The position numbers were made by a program, and so were the translations under genes. This document shows, piece by piece, positions 1 to 7,132 of a stretch of 54,252 bases of DNA (its first letter is position 1; each line of letters starts with the position of its first letter). Below the pieces are notes generated by a model. The model saw only the letters and a list, made by a program, of their open reading frames with translations, was not told where the DNA came from and ran no database searches. The DNA lies in the NCBI GenBank assembly GCA_002477755.1, contig DLKD01000131.1, positions 1 to 54,252 on the forward strand, written 5' to 3'. Source of the DNA: Gordonia sp. UBA7599. GTDB taxonomy: Bacteria > Actinomycetota > Actinomycetes > Mycobacteriales > Mycobacteriaceae.

Positions 1-340
1 TCGGGCCCTTGCGAGTGCGGGCGTTGGTCTTGGTGCGCTGACCGTGGACCGGGAGGCCGCGACGGTGCCGCAGACCCTGGTAGCAGCCGATCTCGATCTT
101 GCGACGGATGTCGGCCTGCACCTCGCGGCGCAGGTCACCTTCGACCTTCACCGACGCCTCGATGTATTCGCGCAGCTTGGCGACATCGGCGTCGGTCAGA
201 TCCTTCGCGCGCAGGTCCGGCGACAAGCCGGTGGCGGCGAGGATTTCCTTCGAAGTGGTACGACCCACCCCGTAGATGTAGGTAAGTGCGATCTCCAGCC
301 GCTTTTCGCGGGGGAGATCCACACCGGCAACACGTGCCAT
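1..340 (-). CDS. rpsM: 30S ribosomal protein S13, C-terminus cut by window edge
   Basis: Small-subunit head protein that contacts 16S rRNA and the P-site tRNA and bridges to the large subunit. The start [14 protein letters not shown] is the standard S13 N-terminus. The [11 protein letters not shown] helix and the [19 protein letters not shown] tail are visible. 113 codons lie in the window of a protein usually about 124 residues long, so only the last residues are missing. It follows rpmJ on the same strand after 188 bp, and rpsK, rpsD and rpoA would be expected next, outside the window. The identification is secure. Confidence 0.97.
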   Translation of the reverse strand, partial: MARVAGVDLPREKRLEIALTYIYGVGRTTSKEILAATGLSPDLRAKDLTDADVAKLREYIEASVKVEGDLRREVQADIRRKIEIGCYQGLRHRRGLPVHGQRTKTNARTRKGP

Positions 341-362
341 GTGTTCGATTCCTTTTCGTTCT

Positions 363-412
363 CAGAGGTCTGCTCCCAGTCCGTCCCGATCACTGTCGGG
401 CCCCGGCCTCTG
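363..412 (-). promoter_or_regulatory. possible structured leader in the rpmJ-rpsM gap
   Basis: The 188-bp gap between rpmJ and rpsM holds a nested inverted repeat. The outer arms are CAGAGG (363-368) and CCTCTG (407-412). The inner hairpin is CCCGA (385-389) with TCGGG (396-400) and a 6-nt loop. It would form in the rpsM mRNA 20-75 nt before the start codon. It could be a leader involved in ribosomal-protein autoregulation, but no known leader consensus is recognised. Nothing else in the gap is supported. Confidence 0.25.
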
Positions 413-528
413 ATCCGGGGGTCGGCGGATACGCGTCTGTGTCCGCTGGTGCTGGAAGTTCGTCAGATATTCGGTTGTGTGTATTCAGTTGTCACTGTTC
501 GGCCAAGCGACCGGTGGAAGGGCGCTGC

Positions 529-642
529 TCAGCCCTGGCGCTGCTTGTGGCGCAGGTTTTCGCAGATCACCATGACCCGACCATTGCGGCGGATCACCTT
601 GCACTTCTCACAGATCGGCTTGACGCTCGGCTGGACCTTCAC
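529..642 (-). CDS. rpmJ: 50S ribosomal protein L36
   Basis: A 37-residue zinc-ribbon ribosomal protein of the large subunit. It starts with GTG and reads [20 protein letters not shown]. Zinc ligands C11, C14, C27 and H32 are all present, so this is the C+ (zinc-binding) paralogue. Length and sequence are typical. It lies between infA (84 bp upstream) and rpsM in the usual infA-rpmJ-rpsM order. Confidence 0.96.
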   Translation of the reverse strand: MKVQPSVKPICEKCKVIRRNGRVMVICENLRHKQRQG

Positions 643-726
643 GTCAGCTTCTCCTGTTTCTTGTCACGGGCAGTGCGGTACCCCGCACTGCTCGTGGTGA
701 GTTCCCCCGGCAGGTGCCGGGAAGTC

Positions 727-948
727 TTACTTGTACCGGTAGACGATTCGTCCACGGCCGAGGTCATAGGGCGAAAGCTCGACGACCACGCGATCCTCGG
801 GCAGGATGCGGATGTAGTGCTGCCGCATCTTCCCGCTGATGTGGGCGAGAACCTTGTGTCCGTTCTCCAGCTCAATGCGGAACATCGCATTGGGCAGGGG
901 CTCGACCACGCGACCCTCGACCTCGATGGCACCGTCTTTCTTTGCCAT
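727..948 (-). CDS. infA: translation initiation factor IF-1
   Basis: IF-1 is a single OB-fold protein that binds the 30S A site during initiation. The 73-residue product begins [16 protein letters not shown] and contains the conserved [21 protein letters not shown] and [12 protein letters not shown] segments. The ATG at 948 is preceded by a GGAGG ribosome-binding site. An in-frame extension to 1008 is open but lacks IF-1 homology, so it was not used. The gene normally follows map. Here the 10-gene GTPase/tubulin operon and a five-gene plus-strand run lie between them, and a separate promoter is predicted just upstream. Confidence 0.97.
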   Translation of the reverse strand: MAKKDGAIEVEGRVVEPLPNAMFRIELENGHKVLAHISGKMRQHYIRILPEDRVVVELSPYDLGRGRIVYRYK

Positions 949-1017
949 GTCCTCCGCGCTCCCGGCCCGTAGGGCCTGGTGGTAGTAGTCGGCGCGCGGT
1001 ACGCGCACCGACGATCC

Positions 1018-1047
1018 ATCCTACGCGACGTGGCGCAGTCGATCCAA
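1018..1047 (-). promoter_or_regulatory. predicted sigma-70-type promoter for infA-rpmJ-rpsM
   Basis: On the minus strand TTGGAT (1042-1047) and TAGGAT (1018-1023) are separated by 18 bp, a good match to actinobacterial SigA promoters (TANNNT at -10). It starts 9 bp beyond the terD stop codon and would give a 5' leader of about 65 nt before infA. This would let the translation genes be expressed independently of the upstream operon. Confidence 0.5.
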
Positions 1048-1056
1048 TTCGGACGA

Positions 1057-1569
1057 TCAGACTTTGACGCCCATGGAACGGGCGATGGGCCCGAGGCCCT
1101 CGAACGGCTCGCCACGGGCCATCAGGACCCACCGTGATCCGTCCCGCCGCAGGTCGGCGTATACGAGCGCGCTCTCGCCGGGGAACTGCGCCGAGAGGTC
1201 GCATCGCGCGAGTTGCCCGGCATCGGAATCCCACAGTTCGACGCATCCGGCCGGGAACCGGCCGAACAGCGCTTCGCCGCCGTAGGAGCTCACCGCGACG
1301 ACCACGCGGTCGACCCGCGGCGGCAGCGCCGCGGTGTCCACCGTCATCTCCTCGTTCCACCCGCGGAAGACCGCGGCATCGGAGGTGAGCCGGATCGCGC
1401 CGTCGCACGCGGTCAGGTTGTTGAAGAAGACGAAGTCCTGATCAGACGCCACCACGCCGTCGGGCCCGAGGGCGAAGGCAGCGATATCGAGGTCGAGTTG
1501 GGTACTACCCGGCTCGATGGTCCAGCCGACGCCAATGCTTACTTTCTGCAGTCCTCTGCGCGTCGCCAT
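1057..1569 (-). CDS. TerD-family protein, last gene of the GTPase/tubulin operon
   Basis: The 170-residue product matches the TerD/TerE/CABP1 fold, a calcium-binding beta-sandwich of tellurite-resistance and stress clusters. Visible hallmarks are an LDLDIAAFALG strand with acidic residues, the DFVFFNN loop, the VDTAALPPRVDRVVVAVSSY strand pair, and the closing GLGPIARSMGVKV. The ATG at 1569 lies 2 bp after the stop of the preceding membrane-protein gene, which places it in the same transcript. TerD proteins often act with vWA proteins, and two vWA proteins are encoded in this operon. Tellurite resistance itself cannot be inferred. No terC or terB is present. Confidence 0.85.
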   Translation of the reverse strand: MATRRGLQKVSIGVGWTIEPGSTQLDLDIAAFALGPDGVVASDQDFVFFNNLTACDGAIRLTSDAAVFRGWNEEMTVDTAALPPRVDRVVVAVSSYGGEALFGRFPAGCVELWDSDAGQLARCDLSAQFPGESALVYADLRRDGSRWVLMARGEPFEGLGPIARSMGVKV

Positions 1570-1571
1570 CG

Positions 1572-2159
1572 TCAGCGGCCTCCCCACGGGTCGTAAGCGG
1601 TCGGAGCCACCGGCACGGCCGGCCGCCCACGGGCGTAGGTGCGCGACGGCGGCAACCACAGGAACACGACGGCGAGCACGCCCGCGAACACCAGCGCGAT
1701 GACCACCGGCCCGCCCATCAGGCCGAACAGCGACAACGCGGCCAGCACGGTTCCCAGCGGGGCAGGCCACGCCTCACCACGCCACACCGCGTAGCCGAAG
1801 CCCGCATAGGCCAGTGCGAACACCGCGGCGAGCAACACGGTGAACACGATGGCCGTCGTCGACAGGTCGGCGACCTCGCGGCCCAAGTATTCGCGCTGGG
1901 CGTCGTCGACCCCCGACTCCGATGCGGCGCGCACGCCCATCACGGCCTGCACGACGCACAGGCCGACGGCCACGGCCAAGCAGGCCGATACCAGCCACAC
2001 GGTGACCGGCGGTGCCGACGTGCGCGTCGCGGTCAACGGACGGGCCGATGCAACCGGCGGATACCCCGGGGCCGACGGGTGGGTCGGCAGCCCCGCCGGC
2101 ACGGGCGGGTACGCACCGGGCGCGAACGGATCTGTACCGCGGAATCGGGGATCGGTCAT
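1572..2159 (-). CDS. Pro-rich four-TM membrane protein of the GTPase/tubulin operon
   Basis: A 195-residue protein of no recognised family. Residues 1-50 are Pro/Ala-rich and presumably cytosolic, with a DPF motif at 10-12. Hydrophobic segments follow at about 52-74, 98-122, 130-146 and 147-170, consistent with four membrane helices, then a short Pro-rich tail. Its ATG overlaps the stop of the GTPase gene by 1 bp (TGATG) and its stop lies 2 bp before terD, so it is translationally coupled to both. The context suggests a membrane anchor for the soluble GTPase/TerD partners. Confidence 0.75.
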   Translation of the reverse strand: MTDPRFRGTDPFAPGAYPPVPAGLPTHPSAPGYPPVASARPLTATRTSAPPVTVWLVSACLAVAVGLCVVQAVMGVRAASESGVDDAQREYLGREVADLSTTAIVFTVLLAAVFALAYAGFGYAVWRGEAWPAPLGTVLAALSLFGLMGGPVVIALVFAGVLAVVFLWLPPSRTYARGRPAVPVAPTAYDPWGGR

Positions 2160-3307
2160 CAGGCGCCGTCCATCATCACATTGTCAGCGGCCAGCACCCA
2201 TCGCACCGGGTCGGTGACCCGGAACGGCGAGATGCCGCGGTCGGACAGCTTCTCCCCCTCCGGCGACGCGCCGAGCGCCGACACCGCGAAGAACCGGTGC
2301 TCGTATTGGTGGCCGGTCACCGGGTTCACCATCGTCGTCAATGCCGGACCGGCGTCGAGCTTGGTGAGCAAGCTGCGGACCTCTTCGTGCAACCCCTGGC
2401 CGTCGTTCTCGTCGTAGCCACGGGCGAGCAGGCTGGGATCGCGGTTGTAGGCGGCCCCGAGCTGCCCCATCACCTGCCCCCACGCACTGGCCTCCACCGC
2501 GCTTAGCGCCTGCAATGCGTCGAACTTCGACAGGATGACGGCCAGCTTGGGCGAGCCGTTGCCGATCAGGTTCGTCATCGTGTGCAGGACCTGCCTCGGG
2601 TCGCCGCCCAGGCTCGATGGCGGAGGCACCAGGTCGCGCAGCTGGTTGGCAACCTCGCCGACGCAGAGCGGGTCGAACATGAACAGCACGGCGTCGGCGC
2701 GGGAGAAGAACTCCCACGCCACCCCGCCGACGTCAGCGGCCTCGAGGTCCTCCCCCGCGACGTCGCGGATGACCAGGTAACGCCGCCGACCCGCCCATTC
2801 GCCGAGATTGAAGATGAGCGGATCGTGCTGGTAACTGCCATGCAGGGAGGCACGAGGCGTCGGCTGCAGGATCCCGCGCTCGGTGAACAGCGGCGTCTCG
2901 TACTCGTCGCGGAAGCGGCGGACGGTCTCGTCGTTGGCCGGGAAGACCTCGCGGTTGAGACGAGCCGCGAAACGCTGCAACTGCTTGATGAGCACCGCTA
3001 TGTACACCGTCTTGCCGGTGGCGCGCGCACCCGCCATCGTGATGCACGTGGCACTGCCGTAGTACCAGTGCTGCGGCAAAACGAAGTGGCAGACCGGGCA
3101 CGCCGGATCGCAGGCCCGGTCGGGCACCGGCGGCCACGAGCCCGACCACTCGTTGCGGCGGGCGACCTTCACCCGGCCCATCCGGACCTCGCGCCCGGCA
3201 TAGGCCGACGCGACCGGGTCGACGGTGACCTCGGCGGGGTCACGATCTACCCAGGCGACGGCGTCGTCGGTCGTGAGCGACGAAAAACACCTCGGGCACT
3301 TGGTCAA
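2159..3307 (-). CDS. zinc-ribbon P-loop GTPase, TRAFAC/DO-GTPase type
   Basis: 382 residues. An N-terminal zinc ribbon is formed by C4-x2-C7 and C70-x2-C73. A GTPase core follows with a P-loop GARATGKT (93-100), a switch II/Walker B DVAGED (182-187) and a G4-like SKFD (260-263, in place of NKxD). This set matches the double-GTPase-type (DO-GTPase2) TRAFAC proteins that co-occur with GAP1-type proteins. It starts with TTG and overlaps the vWA gene stop by 4 bp (TTGA). The next Met is at residue 43 and would remove the first CxxC, so the TTG start is preferred. It is the likely GTP-dependent switch of the operon. Confidence 0.8.
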   Translation of the reverse strand: MTKCPRCFSSLTTDDAVAWVDRDPAEVTVDPVASAYAGREVRMGRVKVARRNEWSGSWPPVPDRACDPACPVCHFVLPQHWYYGSATCITMAGARATGKTVYIAVLIKQLQRFAARLNREVFPANDETVRRFRDEYETPLFTERGILQPTPRASLHGSYQHDPLIFNLGEWAGRRRYLVIRDVAGEDLEAADVGGVAWEFFSRADAVLFMFDPLCVGEVANQLRDLVPPPSSLGGDPRQVLHTMTNLIGNGSPKLAVILSKFDALQALSAVEASAWGQVMGQLGAAYNRDPSLLARGYDENDGQGLHEEVRSLLTKLDAGPALTTMVNPVTGHQYEHRFFAVSALGASPEGEKLSDRGISPFRVTDPVRWVLAADNVMMDGA

Positions 3308-4284
3308 CGCACACCCCCGTGCAATGCGAAGGGCGCCAGCAGGTCGGCTACGACGCGCGCGACCACATCGGGGCGTGCGGTCAGCACCTGCACGGGATCG
3401 TCCGTCGGCATCAGCACCGCTCCCCGACGGCCGCCCGTGCCCGACAGTGCACCCGACAACACCAGGAGCACCTGGTCGTCGAACGGCTCATCGGCTGGCG
3501 CCGCATCGGTGACCAGGACGGTGAGCGTACCGGCGGCCGGCGGCAGCGCGGGACCGCCGCTCAGGCCGTATCCCTGCGCGGGTGCGGTGCCCAGCGCGGC
3601 ACCGACACCGTTGGTGGCGACTGCGACGGCGGGCGCGGCGGCCGGCCCCAGCAGGCCCAGGGTCACCTCCGATCCACCGGACACGACCTCGGCCAGTCCG
3701 GCGACGATGTCACCGGCCGCAGCCACCATCCCGGAGGCGAAGAGCGGCGCCATCGACGCCGATGCGTCGACGAAAAGACGAACCGGGCGGGCGCGGTTCT
3801 CCGCGACCTGGTCGACGTTGAGCGCGCCGCGCGCCGCCACACGCGCCGCCTCGGCGAGCGGGGGAAGCTTGGAGTCCGGGCGTGTCAGCCACGTCGTGAC
3901 CGTCACCGTGTCGGCCACTCCCGGGGCAATGCTCGCCAACTTGATGAAGCCCAGTCCGGACACATCGCGCGGCGTCAGCTGGGCGACGTCGGCCTCGTAG
4001 TCCGCCGCCGAATCCGGTCCGATAGACACGTGCACAATCGTGCCGGGCGCGAACAGGTCGCTGCCCTGTGGCACCGCGCCGATCACGATCTCCTCGGTCA
4101 CGTGCGGGATGATCAGCATCGTCGGCGCCGTCTCCACCACCGCGCCCGACGGGCCGCCGTCGGCAGTCCGCGCGACCAAGCGCACACCGTTGGCGTTGGG
4201 GGTGCCCGACACCGCGATCCGCGCCGCAAGGGGACGACGGGCCAGCGTCGCCGCCGACTTTCCGTCCAATACGTACGTTGCCAT
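3304..4284 (-). CDS. cytosolic vWA-domain protein of the GTPase/tubulin operon
   Basis: 326 residues without a signal peptide or membrane segment. The C-terminal half is a von Willebrand factor A domain with a MIDAS motif DASAS (173-177) after the RLFV strand and a later acidic strand end VLVTD (D260). The N-terminal ~165 residues form a beta-rich region of unknown family. The ATG directly abuts the stop of the GAP1-type gene, and its stop overlaps the GTPase start. Metal-dependent protein binding is the expected role. Pairing of vWA with TerD is familiar from Ter clusters. Confidence 0.8.
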   Translation of the reverse strand: MATYVLDGKSAATLARRPLAARIAVSGTPNANGVRLVARTADGGPSGAVVETAPTMLIIPHVTEEIVIGAVPQGSDLFAPGTIVHVSIGPDSAADYEADVAQLTPRDVSGLGFIKLASIAPGVADTVTVTTWLTRPDSKLPPLAEAARVAARGALNVDQVAENRARPVRLFVDASASMAPLFASGMVAAAGDIVAGLAEVVSGGSEVTLGLLGPAAAPAVAVATNGVGAALGTAPAQGYGLSGGPALPPAAGTLTVLVTDAAPADEPFDDQVLLVLSGALSGTGGRRGAVLMPTDDPVQVLTARPDVVARVVADLLAPFALHGGVR

Positions 4285-7128
4285 CTACCCCAGTCCTCCC
4301 AGTCCCCCGTGGCCGAACGACACCGGCCCGGCGGGTCGTCTTATACCGACCTGCACAAGCCAGCTACCAGCCGCTTCCCGTAAGCCGGTGAAGAATTGCT
4401 CAGCGGTGTCGGCATCCAGTCCGCACACCACCCGCCAGGCCGCGTCGCGCAAGCCGTCTACGTCTGCCGGTCCACGATAGTCGCCGGCGGCGATCCGTTG
4501 CTCGATCAGCCACTGCGACCAAGGCACCAACCGCCCGGGTTCCCGCACCGAGGGTGACCCCAACCCTTCGAGCGGCCCCGCACCGGCTCCGGACAACCTC
4601 CTCGCGACGGTGAAGGCATGACCGACGACCCACGCGGTGTCGAGCATCCAGGCCGCTTCGGCGCGCGCCAACTCGTCAACGACCTGGGCGTACAAACCCT
4701 TCACGTTCGGTCCGCCTGCCATCCTGCCGTTCAGCGAGGCGCAGAAGCCTGAAGTCGGATCGGCCCACGACACACCATCGCTCTGAGCGAGGACGAATCC
4801 CGCCGCAGTCATGACGACGAGGTCATCGGCCGCCTGGGTGACCCAGGTGACCGTCGACCCGGGTTGCGGCACGCTCGACGCCGACCCGGCGAGGGTCTGG
4901 ACGCTGTCGCACCACTGCTGCCGGTCGGCGGTGCCGCCGTGCCGCCAGGCCCGGCGCAACCAGGCCGCCGCCACCAGTTCCGGCGTGGCGGCGTCGGGCG
5001 CATCCAGGATGGCGGTCAATGCCGCGTCCTCCACGTCGCCGTAGAAGACCAGCGAGTCGAGGATCTTCGGGGGCACGCGATCGGTGGCCGCGGAGAATTC
5101 GAGCAGGTCCGCCGCGCTCGGCCGCGCCAGCGCCACGACTTGGTCGACCAGTGCCCGACATTGCGCATCGTCGAGACGGTCGCAGCGCAGCGCACCGCGG
5201 ATCGCCTCGCCCGCATAGTGCGCACGGGCGTCGGCGGGGATCCCCAATTCCGGGTCGCGCAAGACCGCCTGGGCTGCGAAGGCGAACAGATAGTCGTCGA
5301 CGTCGGTCCCCGGCTCCGGCCGGGCGAAGCGGACGCCGTCGGCCACCGTGCCGTAGAGCCACAGGGACACATCGGCGCGCAGCCCGTCCAGTTCCTCGGG
5401 CGACCGTCGGACGAATTCGGGCCGGACATAGCGCGCGAGCACCGCCTCGGAGATCTGTCCGGCATCGAGCGCATCGGCCCAGCCGGGCTCCCCGACCGAG
5501 TCAAGGCCGACCCGGGTCAACGCGCCGGTCAGCGTGGTCCGCACCGTATCGAGATCGGCGTCGTCAGCGGCGAGGCGCTCGATGAGTTCCGCGCACCGCA
5601 GAACGGCGCGGGTGGCGCCGGTCCGGTCCGGGGCGCCGGAATCCGGTGTGCTCAGATGCGCGAGGACGTCATCGGGCAGCGCACCGACGCGGGCGGTGAC
5701 CACCGCGGGTACCGCGGCGAGATCGCAGCGGTCCAACCAACCCGGGTCGCGCAGTGCAGCGGCCAGGACGTACTGCGCCAACAGGCCGGTGCCGCGACCG
5801 CGCCGGGCGGCACCACCCAGGCGCGCCACGGCTTCGTCGGGGGTCGGTGGATGGGTGCGCAGGGTCCCCTCGACGAGCGCGGCCGCCCAGGGTACTGCGG
5901 CGAGATCCTCCGGCGCCTCGTCCACGACCACCGCGGCCGCATCCCGGTGGAACTCGGCGAGTTCGGGGTCGTCGAGGACCGCGACGGCGATAGGCCATTC
6001 GGGAACGAGTACGGAGCCATCCACCGCCTCGAATGCCGCGGCCACCGCATCACGCCGGGACAGCACCCGAAGAGCGATCTCCTCGTCGGCAAGTACAGCC
6101 TCAGCCAGGACCGACAGCGCGGTGACGGCCACCGTACCGGCGGCCGCAGCAGGCAGGCGGTGCACCGATCCCGGGTCGCCGAGGTAGGGCTCCTCAGTCT
6201 CGTCGATGACGGCGCCGACGCCGGTGTGCCCGATCAGCCCGGTCGCACCGGCCCGCGGCACGACCACCAGATGCAAGTCGGCGGCTACCCCGGCCGCAAC
6301 CGCATCAGCGGAATCGTGGGTGCTCCACGAGAAGTCCCGCGCACCCGCCGGGGTGAGGAAGTGGCTGACGGCCGCTATCCACGAGGCGGCGCGGTCATGA
6401 TCATCGACGGCTAGGACGACCGGTCCGTTCGTCGGATTGGTCAGCCGCGCGGCGACGGCATCGAGCAGCACTCGCGCGACGACGGTGCGGTCACCGGCCG
6501 GGTCGAGCAGGAAGGCCACCGAGGACTCCACTGACAATGCCGGGTTTGCCACCAGCGCCGGCGGACCGTCGGGAAGCGTCGCCGCGGTGACGGCCTCCTG
6601 GCCGTACGGGATGAGCCACCCCGGCCAGTGCCACAGTTCGATCGGCGCAAATCCGCCGACGGCCCCGTTCTGCTCCTCGACGGCGATCACGTGGGCGAAC
6701 ACATTGCCCGGCCGGCCAGTGCCATCGCGCCCGGCGTCGACGGTGTGCCAATAGGCGGCCCGACCGTCGCCTAATGCGACGTAGCTCAGGCGTGCGGGGC
6801 GGTGCTCGATCTGGTCGGGCGTCGGGAAGGCCGGCAGGGTGGGCTCGAGGTCGAATCGGGTGACGATGCGCGCGGTGAGGTGCTCGATCTCAGCGGGATC
6901 CAGGTCCCCGACCACTTGCTTGACCTGCCACCCGCCGCCGTGGCTGCGCTGGCCCGTCGCGGTGTGCAACGAGCCCCGCGGGGTCGACGCGCCGGCGTCG
7001 AACGAGGTGTAGGTGAGTTGGGAGTACCGACCCGGCCATGCGGTGGGCACGGTCGTTGTGACGGGCGCTGCGCCCGGCGCGGGCGGCGGGCGACGCGGTG
7101 CCGACGGTCGTTTGGTCAGGTCCGCCAT
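4285..7128 (-). CDS. GTPase-associated protein 1 (GAP1)-type large protein
   Basis: 947 residues from the ATG at 7128. An upstream in-frame extension has no homology and overlaps the neighbour. After a Pro-rich leader (1-35), residues about 38-150 carry the YTSFDAG, GWQVKQVVGDL, RLSYVALGDGRAAYWH and GRPGNVFAHVIA stretches typical of the GAP1-N2 domain found beside DO-GTPases. A long, mostly helical middle and C-terminal region follows without catalytic motifs. The family was named for its association with GTPases; whether it activates GTP hydrolysis is unproven. It lies 4 bp after the HRDC-like/beta-sandwich gene and abuts the vWA gene. Confidence 0.8.
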   Translation of the reverse strand: MADLTKRPSAPRRPPPAPGAAPVTTTVPTAWPGRYSQLTYTSFDAGASTPRGSLHTATGQRSHGGGWQVKQVVGDLDPAEIEHLTARIVTRFDLEPTLPAFPTPDQIEHRPARLSYVALGDGRAAYWHTVDAGRDGTGRPGNVFAHVIAVEEQNGAVGGFAPIELWHWPGWLIPYGQEAVTAATLPDGPPALVANPALSVESSVAFLLDPAGDRTVVARVLLDAVAARLTNPTNGPVVLAVDDHDRAASWIAAVSHFLTPAGARDFSWSTHDSADAVAAGVAADLHLVVVPRAGATGLIGHTGVGAVIDETEEPYLGDPGSVHRLPAAAAGTVAVTALSVLAEAVLADEEIALRVLSRRDAVAAAFEAVDGSVLVPEWPIAVAVLDDPELAEFHRDAAAVVVDEAPEDLAAVPWAAALVEGTLRTHPPTPDEAVARLGGAARRGRGTGLLAQYVLAAALRDPGWLDRCDLAAVPAVVTARVGALPDDVLAHLSTPDSGAPDRTGATRAVLRCAELIERLAADDADLDTVRTTLTGALTRVGLDSVGEPGWADALDAGQISEAVLARYVRPEFVRRSPEELDGLRADVSLWLYGTVADGVRFARPEPGTDVDDYLFAFAAQAVLRDPELGIPADARAHYAGEAIRGALRCDRLDDAQCRALVDQVVALARPSAADLLEFSAATDRVPPKILDSLVFYGDVEDAALTAILDAPDAATPELVAAAWLRRAWRHGGTADRQQWCDSVQTLAGSASSVPQPGSTVTWVTQAADDLVVMTAAGFVLAQSDGVSWADPTSGFCASLNGRMAGGPNVKGLYAQVVDELARAEAAWMLDTAWVVGHAFTVARRLSGAGAGPLEGLGSPSVREPGRLVPWSQWLIEQRIAAGDYRGPADVDGLRDAAWRVVCGLDADTAEQFFTGLREAAGSWLVQVGIRRPAGPVSFGHGGLGGLG

Positions 7129-7132
7129 CGTG

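Noticed and set aside
949-1008. Twenty-residue N-terminal extension of infA
   Set aside because: No homology, and the GGAGG site lies just before the internal ATG at 948.
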